Of a stretch of 64,000 nucleotides of DNA, positions 7,032 through 14,822 are shown piece by piece. The notes beneath the pieces are model-generated. The model was not told the origin of the DNA. It saw only the letters and a list, made by a program, of their open reading frames with translations, and made no database searches. Made by a program: the position numbers and the translations under genes. Each line of letters opens with the position of its first letter. The stretch's first letter is position 1. This DNA is from Actinoplanes campanulatus (GTDB taxonomy: Bacteria > Actinomycetota > Actinomycetes > Mycobacteriales > Micromonosporaceae): the NCBI RefSeq assembly GCF_014647795.1, contig NZ_BMPW01000032.1, positions 28,814 to 92,813 on the forward strand, given 5' to 3'.

Positions 7032-7763
7032 TCAGACCGCGGCCAGCACACCGTCTCCGATGACGACGATCTCCTCGGCCCCGGCCGTGACCGCCGCGGC
7101 GTAGTGGCGCAGCCAGGACCGCACCCCGTCGGTGGTGCCGGTGGCGTAGGCGCCGGCCGATCCCACGTACTCCGGCTCTCGGGAAAGGTGACCCACCTCG
7201 GCCGTGACCAGGCCGCGGGGGTCGAAGCCCCGGCCGATCAGGGTGAGGCGGGCAGCGGCCCGGGCCACGACGCCGGCCGGCCCGGCGAACGGGCGCAGGG
7301 TGATCAACTCGGCGTGCACCACGGCGGCGAGCAGCATGGGCGGGGTGGTCTCGTTCCCGGCGACCAGCCCGGCGAGCGCGTCGATCCGCTCGGCGCCGGA
7401 GGTGAGCCGGCCGAGGTCGTGGTCGTGGACGACGCCCCGGGCGGCGAGCACGTGCAGCTTGGCCAGCACCTGACGGGGCGCGCGGGGCCAGAGGTCGACC
7501 AGGCCGGGCAGCGCCTCGGCGACCCGGAGCGCGCCCTGCACGACCGGATCGGTGACGGTGCCGCCACGCACCTCTTCGAGGTCGAAACGGCTGCCGTCGA
7601 GCGCGGCGCTGGCGACCGCGGCGCGCAGGCTGGCCTCCGCGGCGACCTGGCCGCCGTGCTTGCGCAGGGCTCGATGGCGGTGGGCGGCGTCGACGGCGTC
7701 CCGCGCGCTCGCGAAGGCGGGCGCCACGTCGGCGAGGTCGAGCAGGGGTGCTAGTGGATCCAC
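7032..7763 (-). CDS. Fic-domain-like protein with degenerate catalytic motif
   Basis: About 243 aa, all-helical. The segment around residues 150-175, [21 protein letters not shown], aligns with the Fic loop HPFxxGNGRxxR, but the catalytic His is Arg and GNGR reads GPAG, so AMP transfer is not expected. Upstream, SAALDG (residues 52-57) matches the autoinhibitory (S/T)xxx(E)(G/N) helix motif with Asp for Glu. Many actinobacteria have such genes, often annotated as oxidoreductases or Fic proteins. GTG at 7761-7763 is chosen: TACCGT lies six bases upstream, suggesting a leaderless message. What it does without the active site is unknown. Confidence 0.7.
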   Translation of the reverse strand: MDPLAPLLDLADVAPAFASARDAVDAAHRHRALRKHGGQVAAEASLRAAVASAALDGSRFDLEEVRGGTVTDPVVQGALRVAEALPGLVDLWPRAPRQVLAKLHVLAARGVVHDHDLGRLTSGAERIDALAGLVAGNETTPPMLLAAVVHAELITLRPFAGPAGVVARAAARLTLIGRGFDPRGLVTAEVGHLSREPEYVGSAGAYATGTTDGVRSWLRHYAAAVTAGAEEIVVIGDGVLAAV

Positions 7764-7975
7764 CTGAACACGGTAACCCGGTAAAAGGACGGAACCACGG
7801 GGTGCACAAACGAGCTTGGAAATGGCAAGATTCGCGCAGTAGTGAGCATCAATCCGCCAGTCAGCGCGCGCACGACACCATCGGGCGCGGGCTGCGGCGC
7901 AAAACTTCGCGGGATCCTCCGGCACAACTAGTGTGCACGAGAGAGACCCCGGTCACGGCAAGAGGAGCCGCCCTC

Positions 7976-9967
7976 ATGAGTGAGACACTGGAGAACCTGT
8001 CCTCGGAGACGCGGCAGTTCCCGCCGCCCGCCGACCTCGCGGCGAACGCGAATGTCAAGGCCGACGCGTATGAGGTGGCCGCCGCCGACCGGCTGGCCTT
8101 CTGGGCGGAGCAGGCCGGGCGGCTCGCGTGGACGAAGCCGTGGGACCAGATCCTGGACTGGTCGAACCCGCCGTTCGCCAAGTGGTTCGTCGGCGGCGAG
8201 CTGAACATCGCCTACAACTGCGTGGACCGGCACGTCGAGGCCGGCAACGGCGACAAGGTCGCGATCCACTGGGAGGGCGAGCCCGGCGACACCCGCACGG
8301 TCACCTACGCCGACCTCCAGAAGCTGGTCAGCCAGGCGGCCAACACGCTCACCGGCCTCGGTGTGACCGCCGGCGACCGGGTGATGATCTATCTGCCGAT
8401 GATTCCGGAGGCCGCGGTCGCGATGCTGGCCTGCGCCCGGATCGGCGCCACCCACAGTGTGGTGTTCGGCGGCTTCTCGGTGGACGCGCTGGCCACCCGG
8501 ATCGAGGACGCCGACGCCAAGGTCGTGATCACCGCCGACGGTGGCTACCGCCGTGGCAAGCCGTCCGCGCTCAAGCCGACCGTTGACGAGGCTGTCGCCC
8601 GGACCGACCGCATCGAGCACGTGCTGGTGGTCCGCCGGACCGGCGAGGAGGTCGCCTGGACGGACAAGGACAAGTGGTGGCACGAGACGGTCGAGCAGGC
8701 CAGCCCGGAGCACAAGGCGCAGGCGTTCGACTCGGAGCACCCGCTCTTCATCCTCTACACCTCGGGGACCACCGGTAAGCCGAAGGGCATCCTGCACACC
8801 ACTGGCGGCTATCTGACCCAGACGTCGTACACGCATCACGCGGTCTTCGACCTGAAGCCGGAGACCGACGTCTACTGGTGCACCGCCGACATCGGCTGGG
8901 TGACCGGGCACTCGTACATCGTCTACGGCCCGCTCTCCAACGGCGCGACCCAGGTGATGTACGAGGGCACGCCGGACACCCCGGACCGCGGCCGGTTCTG
9001 GCAGATCGTCGACAAGTACAAGGTGTCGATCCTCTACACCGCGCCGACGCTGATCCGCACCATGATGAAGTGGGGCGACGACATCCCCGCCAAGTACGAC
9101 CTGTCGTCCCTGCGGGTCCTCGGCAGCGTGGGCGAGCCGATCAACCCGGAGGCGTGGATCTGGTACCGGCAGCACGTGGGCCGGGAGCGCACCCCGATCG
9201 TGGACACCTGGTGGCAGACCGAGACCGGCGCCATCATGATCTCCCCGCTGCCCGGGGTGACCGCCGCGAAACCGGGTTCGGCGATGACCGCGCTGCCGGG
9301 CATCAGCGCCGACGTGGTCGACGACGAGGCGCGTTCGGTGCCGGACGGTGGCGGCGGCTTCCTGGTGCTGCGTGACCCGTGGCCGTCGATGCTGCGCACG
9401 ATCTGGGGCGACGACCAGCGGTTCCTGGACACGTACTGGTCCCGTTTCGGCGCCGGCTCGGGCTCCGGCTCCTCGGACGAGTGGATCTACTTCGCCGGTG
9501 ACGGCGCGAAGAAGGACGAGGACGGCGCGCTCTGGCTGCTCGGCCGGGTCGACGACGTCATGCTGGTCTCCGGGCACAACATCTCCACCACCGAGGTGGA
9601 GTCGGCGCTGGTGTCGCACCCGGCGGTGGCCGAGGCGGCGGTGGTCGGCGCGGCCGACGCGACGACCGGGCAGGCGATCGTCGCGTTCACCATCCCGCGC
9701 GGCAATGTCGACACCACGGGCGACGCCGGCGAGGCCCTGATCAAGGACCTGCGCGACCACGTGGCCAAGACGCTCGGCCCGATCGCCAAGCCGCGTCAGA
9801 TCATGCTGGTTCCGGAGCTCCCGAAGACCCGCTCCGGCAAGATCATGCGGCGGCTGCTGCGGGACGTGGCGGAGAACCGGTCGCTCGGCGACGTGACCAC
9901 GCTCCAGGACTCGGCCGTCATGGACCTGATCTCCTCGGGTCTCCAGACGGCCAAATCGGAGGACTGA
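7976..9967 (+). CDS. acsA: Acetyl-CoA synthetase (AMP-forming)
   Basis: 663 aa, normal for the family. Converts acetate, ATP and CoA to acetyl-CoA through acetyl-AMP in the cytoplasm. Visible motifs: the ACS N-terminal domain ([10 protein letters not shown]), the P-loop-like [11 protein letters not shown] (from residue 261), [18 protein letters not shown], the hinge [16 protein letters not shown] and the C-terminal [10 protein letters not shown] with the catalytic and acetylatable Lys at 622. The ATG at 7976 has AGGAG nine bases upstream; a longer frame from 7748 crosses the promoter region. It is monocistronic, ending in a strong terminator. Regulation by lysine acetylation is known for the family, not shown here. 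Confidence 0.97.
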   Translation: MSETLENLSSETRQFPPPADLAANANVKADAYEVAAADRLAFWAEQAGRLAWTKPWDQILDWSNPPFAKWFVGGELNIAYNCVDRHVEAGNGDKVAIHWEGEPGDTRTVTYADLQKLVSQAANTLTGLGVTAGDRVMIYLPMIPEAAVAMLACARIGATHSVVFGGFSVDALATRIEDADAKVVITADGGYRRGKPSALKPTVDEAVARTDRIEHVLVVRRTGEEVAWTDKDKWWHETVEQASPEHKAQAFDSEHPLFILYTSGTTGKPKGILHTTGGYLTQTSYTHHAVFDLKPETDVYWCTADIGWVTGHSYIVYGPLSNGATQVMYEGTPDTPDRGRFWQIVDKYKVSILYTAPTLIRTMMKWGDDIPAKYDLSSLRVLGSVGEPINPEAWIWYRQHVGRERTPIVDTWWQTETGAIMISPLPGVTAAKPGSAMTALPGISADVVDDEARSVPDGGGGFLVLRDPWPSMLRTIWGDDQRFLDTYWSRFGAGSGSGSSDEWIYFAGDGAKKDEDGALWLLGRVDDVMLVSGHNISTTEVESALVSHPAVAEAAVVGAADATTGQAIVAFTIPRGNVDTTGDAGEALIKDLRDHVAKTLGPIAKPRQIMLVPELPKTRSGKIMRRLLRDVAENRSLGDVTTLQDSAVMDLISSGLQTAKSED

Positions 9968-9978
9968 CGACAGTCCAT

Positions 9979-10020
9979 AAAGGCTGGTAGCGCGTCTGCG
10001 CTGCCAGCCTTTCTGTCTTT
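9979..10020 (+). terminator. Rho-independent terminator of acsA
   Basis: A 15-bp stem with one G:T pair (arms 9979-9993 and 9998-10012, AAAGGCTGG...CCAGCCTTT) and a 4-nt loop, starting 11 bases after the stop codon and followed by CTGTCTTTT. It is the clearest intrinsic terminator in the window. Confidence 0.92.
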
Positions 10021-10030
10021 TATGCCGGTA

Positions 10031-10060
10031 TTGACAGTATGGCAAAGCCATACTGGATAA
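10031..10060 (+). promoter_or_regulatory. Promoter with a palindrome in the spacer, upstream of the M6 protease gene
   Basis: TTGACA at 10031-10036 and TGGATA at 10054-10059 are separated by 17 bp, the standard layout. The spacer is occupied by a perfect inverted repeat, CAGTATGGC/GCCATACTG (10035-10043 and 10047-10055, 3-bp centre). A repressor bound here would block RNA polymerase. The transcript would carry a leader of about 130 nt before the GTG at 10197. Confidence 0.6.
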
Positions 10061-10196
10061 CCGTTGGTCATCAATATGCTTTCAGTTCCCCGAACATCGG
10101 CTCGTTTGCATACGTTCACCTGAGTCCCGAACCCCGGGACCGTTTCACGCCGCACTCCACACCCGGAGCGCGGCATCGAAAACGGAGGTAAACGTA

Positions 10197-12605
10197 GTGC
10201 GCAAGGTGGTCGCAGGGCTGCTTGGCGCCGCGGTCGTGACCAGTGTCGGGGCGATGGCACCGACGATGGTCGCAGCGGCACCCCCCTCGGATCCAGTCCC
10301 GTCGTCAGCGGCCGGCGAGGCGGCCCACGTTGATGACCTGCCCAACCCCCTTGAGGAGAAGCGCCGCGCGTTGCGCGAGCAGGCAGTCTCCGAGGTGATC
10401 AGCGGCGAGGCCAAGGTCGAGACCCGAAACGGCAGCAAGGTCGTCAATCTGGGCCGGACCTACGGCAACGGGGGCTTCGGTCACCCCGGCAAGAACCAGT
10501 ACGTGGAACTGGGCCGTGAACAGACCGACAAGATCTTCGTGATCCTGACCGAGTTCGGCAACACGCGGCATCCGTCGTACCCGGACCAGGACACGACGAC
10601 GCAGTTCGCCGGCCCGTCGACCTTCGAGGGCCCGCTGCACAACGCCATCCCGGCTCCGGACCGGACGGTGGACAACTCCACGGTCTGGCAGGCGGACTAC
10701 GCGCCGGACTACTTCCGGAAGCTGTACTTCGGCACCGGCAAGGACGTCGAGTCGGTCAAGACCTACTTCGAGAGCCAGTCGTCCGGCCGCTACAGCGTCG
10801 ACGGACAGGTCTCCGACTGGGTCAAGGTGCCCTACAACGAGGCCCGCTACGGCCGGTCGAACGACAACCCGATCGACACCAACGGCGACGACCCGGCCGT
10901 CTGCGAGAGCAGCAACTGCACCAACGTGTGGGCGCTGGTCCGGGACGGCGTGAACCAGTGGTACGCGGACCAGAAGGCGGCCGGCAAGACCGAGGCCGAG
11001 ATCAACACCGCGCTCAAGGAGTACGACGTCTACGACCGGTACGACTTCGACGGCGACGGAAACTTCAACGAGTCCGACGGCTACCTGGACCACTTCCAGA
11101 TCGTCCACTCCGGTGGCGACCAGGCCGACGGTGACCCGTACCAGGGTGAGGACGCGGTCTGGAGCCACCGCTGGTACGCCTACTCCAGCAGCGCCGGGGC
11201 GACCGGCCCGGACTTCAACAAGCTGGGTGGCACCCAGGTCGGCACGAGTGGCCTGTGGGTCGGTGACTACACCATCCAGCCGGAGAACGGTGGCCTGAGC
11301 GTCTTCGTCCACGAGTACGCGCACGACCTCGGTCTGCCGGACGACTACGACACCAGCGGGGGCGGCGACAACAACAACGAGCACTGGACGCTGATGGCGC
11401 AGAGCCGCCTCAGCGCCAAGAACGACCAGGGCATCGGCACCCGCCCCGGCGACCTCGGCGCGTGGAACAAGCTCCAGCTGGGCTGGCTCAACTACGAGTC
11501 CGTCAAGGCCGGCGCCAAGAAGGTCGTCAACCTGGGCCCGGAGGAGTACAACACCAAGAAGAAGCAGGCCGTCGTGGTGAACCTGCCGGACAAGCCGGTC
11601 ACCACCAACCTCGGCACTCCGTACGCCGGGTCCAAGCAGTTCTTCTCCGGCAACGCCGACGACCTGAACGTCTCGCTGTCCACGCCGATCGACCTGACCG
11701 GCAAGACGACCGCGAGCTTCAGCGCCAAGGGCCGCTACGCGATCGAGCTGGACTACGACTACCTCTACGCCGAGGCCTCCACCGACGGCGGCGCGAACTG
11801 GACGAAGCTCGACGGTACGGCCGCGGGCGCGCCCTTCGTCAAGGACGGCGCGGGTGCTCCGGCGATCAGCGGCACGACCAAGGACGCCTGGGTCGACATC
11901 ACCGTTCCGCTGGACGCGTACGCCGGCAAGAAGTTCGACTTCCGGCTGCGGTACGTGACCGACGGTGGCGTCTCGGAGGGTGGCTTCTTCGGCGACGAGC
12001 TGACCGTCACCGCCGACGGCGCCGTGATCAGCACCGAGGGCGCCGAGGCCACCTCGTCCTGGACGCTCGGTGGGTTCACGATCGTGGGCGCCTCCGTCAC
12101 CCAGAGCTACCCGAACTACTACATCGCCGGTTACCGCAGCTACACGTCCTACGACAAGTACCTGGCGACCGGGCCGTACAACTTCGGCTTCCTCAACACG
12201 AAGCCGGACTGGGTGGAGCACTACAACTACCAGCAGGGCCTGCTCATCTCGTACTGGGACACCTCGCAGGTGGACAACAACACCAACGAGCACCCGGGTG
12301 CGGGCCGCAACCTCTACATCGACGCCCACCCGAAGCCGTTCCTGAACCCGAACGGGGTTCCGTGGCGGTCGCGGGTCCAGGTGTACGACGCGCCGTTCAG
12401 CTTCTACCCGACCGACGGGATGAAGCTGCACCTCAACGGTGTGGAGTCGGTGGTCAAGCCGCTGCCCGGCAACCCGGTCTTCAACGACAAGGACAAGTAC
12501 TACTACGAGGAGCTGCCGAACCACGGCGTCAAGCTCCCCGCGACCGGCGTCAAGATCGCGGTGCTGAGCCAGGTCGGCACGTCCATGACGGTCGCCGTCT
12601 TCTGA
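10197..12605 (+). CDS. Secreted immune inhibitor A-like metallopeptidase (M6 family)
   Basis: 802 aa. An N-terminal signal peptide (MRKVVAGLLGAAVVTSVG...VAAA) is followed by a propeptide-like region, then the M6 catalytic domain. The zinc motif VHEYAHDLGLPDDYD places HExxH from His372. An EF-hand-like DFDGDGNFNESDG (about residues 283-295) suggests calcium binding. The C-terminal half contains a beta-rich domain (about residues 470-620, DLTGKTTASFSAKGRYAIE) like that of immune inhibitor A. The enzyme is expected to be exported and to degrade proteins outside the cell. The GTG start has GGAGGT seven bases upstream. The gene stands alone between terminators. Confidence 0.93.
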   Translation: MRKVVAGLLGAAVVTSVGAMAPTMVAAAPPSDPVPSSAAGEAAHVDDLPNPLEEKRRALREQAVSEVISGEAKVETRNGSKVVNLGRTYGNGGFGHPGKNQYVELGREQTDKIFVILTEFGNTRHPSYPDQDTTTQFAGPSTFEGPLHNAIPAPDRTVDNSTVWQADYAPDYFRKLYFGTGKDVESVKTYFESQSSGRYSVDGQVSDWVKVPYNEARYGRSNDNPIDTNGDDPAVCESSNCTNVWALVRDGVNQWYADQKAAGKTEAEINTALKEYDVYDRYDFDGDGNFNESDGYLDHFQIVHSGGDQADGDPYQGEDAVWSHRWYAYSSSAGATGPDFNKLGGTQVGTSGLWVGDYTIQPENGGLSVFVHEYAHDLGLPDDYDTSGGGDNNNEHWTLMAQSRLSAKNDQGIGTRPGDLGAWNKLQLGWLNYESVKAGAKKVVNLGPEEYNTKKKQAVVVNLPDKPVTTNLGTPYAGSKQFFSGNADDLNVSLSTPIDLTGKTTASFSAKGRYAIELDYDYLYAEASTDGGANWTKLDGTAAGAPFVKDGAGAPAISGTTKDAWVDITVPLDAYAGKKFDFRLRYVTDGGVSEGGFFGDELTVTADGAVISTEGAEATSSWTLGGFTIVGASVTQSYPNYYIAGYRSYTSYDKYLATGPYNFGFLNTKPDWVEHYNYQQGLLISYWDTSQVDNNTNEHPGAGRNLYIDAHPKPFLNPNGVPWRSRVQVYDAPFSFYPTDGMKLHLNGVESVVKPLPGNPVFNDKDKYYYEELPNHGVKLPATGVKIAVLSQVGTSMTVAVF

Positions 12606-12621
12606 TTCACACGGCAACACG

Positions 12622-12652
12622 CGGCGCCCGGGTCGAGACGGCCCGGGCGCCG
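12622..12652 (+). terminator. Terminator after the M6 protease gene
   Basis: Perfect 11-bp arms CGGCGCCCGGG (12622-12632) and CCCGGGCGCCG (12642-12652) with a 9-nt loop, 17 bases after the stop codon, followed by TTCC rather than a long T run, as usual in high-GC genomes. Confidence 0.8.
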
Positions 12653-12724
12653 TTCCACGTTCGGGAACCGATACCCCCGGCGATTCGTCCTATCTTCGAA
12701 GCCTCACCCGGGAAGGATTCAGTC

Positions 12725-13186
12725 ATGCGCGCTCGTCCTCCGTACCGGATCGGTCTGGCTTTGACGGCCGTGGCGATCGTCGCCGGTTGCGCCTCGCCCC
12801 CGTCCCTCGGCACTCCGCCGGCGTCCTCCTCGTCCTCGACGGCGCCGACACCATCGGAGGCACCGCCGTCGGAAGCACCCTCGTCGGAAGCACCGTCGTC
12901 TGCGGAGCCTCTGCCGACGATCACGTTGACGAAGAAGCCGCCGAAGGAGCCCACCGATCCGCAGCCGAGCACCGGCTGGGTGACCGGAATGGTCACCCGT
13001 GGGGGTAAAGGTCCGTGTTACGGCATGATCGCCGACGACGGCCAGCGGTACGCGCTCTACTCCACCGAGGGTGTCGAACTGGCCAAGGGCGACCGGATCA
13101 ATGCGCACCTGGAAACCACCATGCTGCGCATCTACTGCGGTCCGGGCACCCTGATGGCGATGACCGAGGTGAAACAGATCAAATGA
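12725..13186 (+). CDS. Putative lipoprotein with Ser/Pro-rich linker
   Basis: 153 aa. A type II signal peptide ends in the lipobox VAGC with the lipidated Cys at residue 22. Residues 23-75 form a low-complexity Ser/Pro/Ala/Glu linker with repeats of SEAPPSEAPSSEAPSS. The C-terminal domain (about residues 80-153, WVTGMVTRGGKGPCYGMIADDGQRYALYS) resembles a small beta-barrel and has two Cys (in GPCYG and IYCGPG) that could pair. No defined function. The ATG at 12725 has AAGGA upstream. It would sit on the outer face of the membrane with the domain extended by the linker. Confidence 0.82.
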   Translation: MRARPPYRIGLALTAVAIVAGCASPPSLGTPPASSSSSTAPTPSEAPPSEAPSSEAPSSAEPLPTITLTKKPPKEPTDPQPSTGWVTGMVTRGGKGPCYGMIADDGQRYALYSTEGVELAKGDRINAHLETTMLRIYCGPGTLMAMTEVKQIK

Positions 13187-13252
13187 TCACGGTGTGGCTT
13201 GATTTCCGCACTGCCCGGCATCATGCGTGACAGCGGCGCATAGGCTGACAGG

Positions 13253-14179
13253 ATGGGCGGTCGGGTGGACGAGTCGTGCGTGCTGACGGAAGGGCCGTGG
13301 AAGCACCGGTTCGTCGGCGCGAACGGCAGCCGGTTCCATGTCGCTGAGGTCGGCACCGGACCGCTCGTGCTCTTCCTGCACGGCTTCCCCGAGTTCTGGT
13401 GGGCCTGGCACGACATCATGGTCCGCGTCGCGGACGCGGGCTTCCGGGCCGCCGCCATCGATCTGCGCGGTTACGGCGCGAGCGACAAACCACCCCGGGG
13501 GTACGACGGCTACACCATGGCCGCCGACGTCACCGGCCTGATCCGGGCTCTCGGCGAACGGTCGGCCACCGTGGTCGGCGCGGGCGCCGGCGGCATGATC
13601 GGCTGGGCGGCCGCCTCGTTCCACCCGAAACTGGTCAACCGGCTCGTGGTGCTCGGCGCGGCGCATCCGCTGCGGTTGCGGGCCGCCCTCTTCGCCGACC
13701 CGCGGGGCCAGCTCTCCGCATCGGCGACCGTCCTGCGCTTCCAGGTGCCGCGCTTCGAGCACGTGCTGACCCGCGACAACGCCGCCCTGGTCGGCGATCT
13801 GATGACCCAGTGGTCCAGCCCGCGGTTCGCGGCCTCACCGGAGTTCGCGGATTACTCGGCCCGCTGCCGGGAGGCGATGCAGATCCCACAGGCGTCGTTC
13901 TGCGCGCTGGAGGCGTACCGGTGGGTGGCGCGCAGCGCTCTGCGGCTCCAGGGCTACCGGTTCGTGAAGCTCATGCAGCGGCCGTCGAGTGTGCCGACCC
14001 TGCAACTGCACGGCGAGCTGGACACCGCGGTGCTGCCCCGCACCGCACAGGGTTCGGGACGCTACGTAACCGCTCCGTACGAGTGGCGGCTGATTCCGGA
14101 GGCCGGGCACTTCCTCCATCAGGAGACGCCGGACATGGTCACCGGCGAGATCCTGCGCTGGCTCAAGACCCCATCCTGA
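13253..14179 (+). CDS. Alpha/beta-hydrolase fold protein lacking the nucleophile
   Basis: 308 aa of the epoxide hydrolase/haloalkane dehalogenase type. Oxyanion motif HGFPE at residues 43-47, the RGYGASDKP motif, a cap region, and EAGHFLHQE bearing the family's catalytic His. The nucleophile elbow, normally GHDxGG, reads GAGAGG (109-114) with Gly111 in place of Asp, so the usual ester chemistry should be impossible. The rest of the fold is well preserved, which suggests a binding or regulatory role, or a diverged mechanism. The ATG at 13253 follows 66 bp after the lipoprotein gene; no strong ribosome binding site is seen. Confidence 0.85.
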   Translation: MGGRVDESCVLTEGPWKHRFVGANGSRFHVAEVGTGPLVLFLHGFPEFWWAWHDIMVRVADAGFRAAAIDLRGYGASDKPPRGYDGYTMAADVTGLIRALGERSATVVGAGAGGMIGWAAASFHPKLVNRLVVLGAAHPLRLRAALFADPRGQLSASATVLRFQVPRFEHVLTRDNAALVGDLMTQWSSPRFAASPEFADYSARCREAMQIPQASFCALEAYRWVARSALRLQGYRFVKLMQRPSSVPTLQLHGELDTAVLPRTAQGSGRYVTAPYEWRLIPEAGHFLHQETPDMVTGEILRWLKTPS

Positions 14180-14396
14180 GCAGCCCCTTAGGCTCGCCTT
14201 AAGTGATCTTTAGTGGACCGGTCAAGCCCGCTCCACCTGGCTTAGTGTCACGGTCGTGGGAACGGTGGCACCGCTCCCAGACATGCCACTCAACGTAGCC
14301 GCACCCGGCAGAACGACGCAGTCCCCCACCGTCCCGACCGAAGCCCGGCGACCATTCCCCTTTCTCTCCTCGCCGGTCACGGGCATCGGAACGGAC

Positions 14397-14429
14397 AAGG
14401 GCTCCCCGCCTCGGAGGCGGGGAGCCCTT
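14397..14429. terminator. Bidirectional terminator between convergent genes
   Basis: A 15-bp perfect stem (arms 14397-14411 and 14415-14429, AAGGGCTCCCCGCC...) with a 3-nt loop lies between the hydrolase gene and the minus-strand gene ending at 14460. The flanking A and T residues make it suitable for both directions. The bases 14180-14396 hold no recognisable gene. Confidence 0.85.
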
Positions 14430-14459
14430 CCCAACTTCTGTGTCTCGGCCCTATGCCGG

Positions 14460-14822
14460 TCAGATGCGGTGCTCGTAGCGGTCGCGAACCTCGCCGGCCG
14501 GAGCCCAGCCCTGGTAGACGCCGTAGTCGAACTCCTCGAGCCCGAGCTGGCGGGCCACCGGGGCACGGCCACCGGTGTACTCCAGGCGCAGCCAGTTGTC
14601 GGCCTCGGCCAGCACGATGAACGGCTCACCCCGCCAGGTGCAGAGGGTCCGGACGTAGGACATCTCGTCGTACTCGTCCGGCTCCAGGACACGGACGAAC
14701 CGGCCCGGCCGGATCTCCTCGAAACCGTCGAGCGCCGTGGTGCTGTAGATCCGGACCCGGTCGCCGTCAGGCGCCGCGTCGAACTCCTGCCCCTGCCAGG
14801 AGACCACGTAGCCGTCGCGCAT
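14460..14822 (-). CDS. 120-aa protein coupled to the SseB-like gene, unknown family
   Basis: A soluble acidic protein with no signal peptide or membrane helix. It is rich in aromatic residues and beta strands (YVVSWQGQEF, RVRIYSTTALDGF, FIVLAEADNWLRLEYTGG). ATG at 14820-14822 shares one base with the stop of the upstream 1066-aa gene (TGATG), and a GTG three bases earlier would give a GTGA overlap; either way the two are translationally coupled. Coupling to a large proline-rich protein in a type VII island suggests an immunity protein, chaperone or subunit, but there is no sequence motif to decide. Confidence 0.75.
   Translation of the reverse strand: MRDGYVVSWQGQEFDAAPDGDRVRIYSTTALDGFEEIRPGRFVRVLEPDEYDEMSYVRTLCTWRGEPFIVLAEADNWLRLEYTGGRAPVARQLGLEEFDYGVYQGWAPAGEVRDRYEHRI

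Noticed and set aside
14188-14202. TTAGGC...CCTTAA sequence resembling an iron box (IdeR/DtxR)
   Set aside because: It fits only part of the 19-bp consensus, is not symmetrical, and stands far from any gene start on the correct strand.
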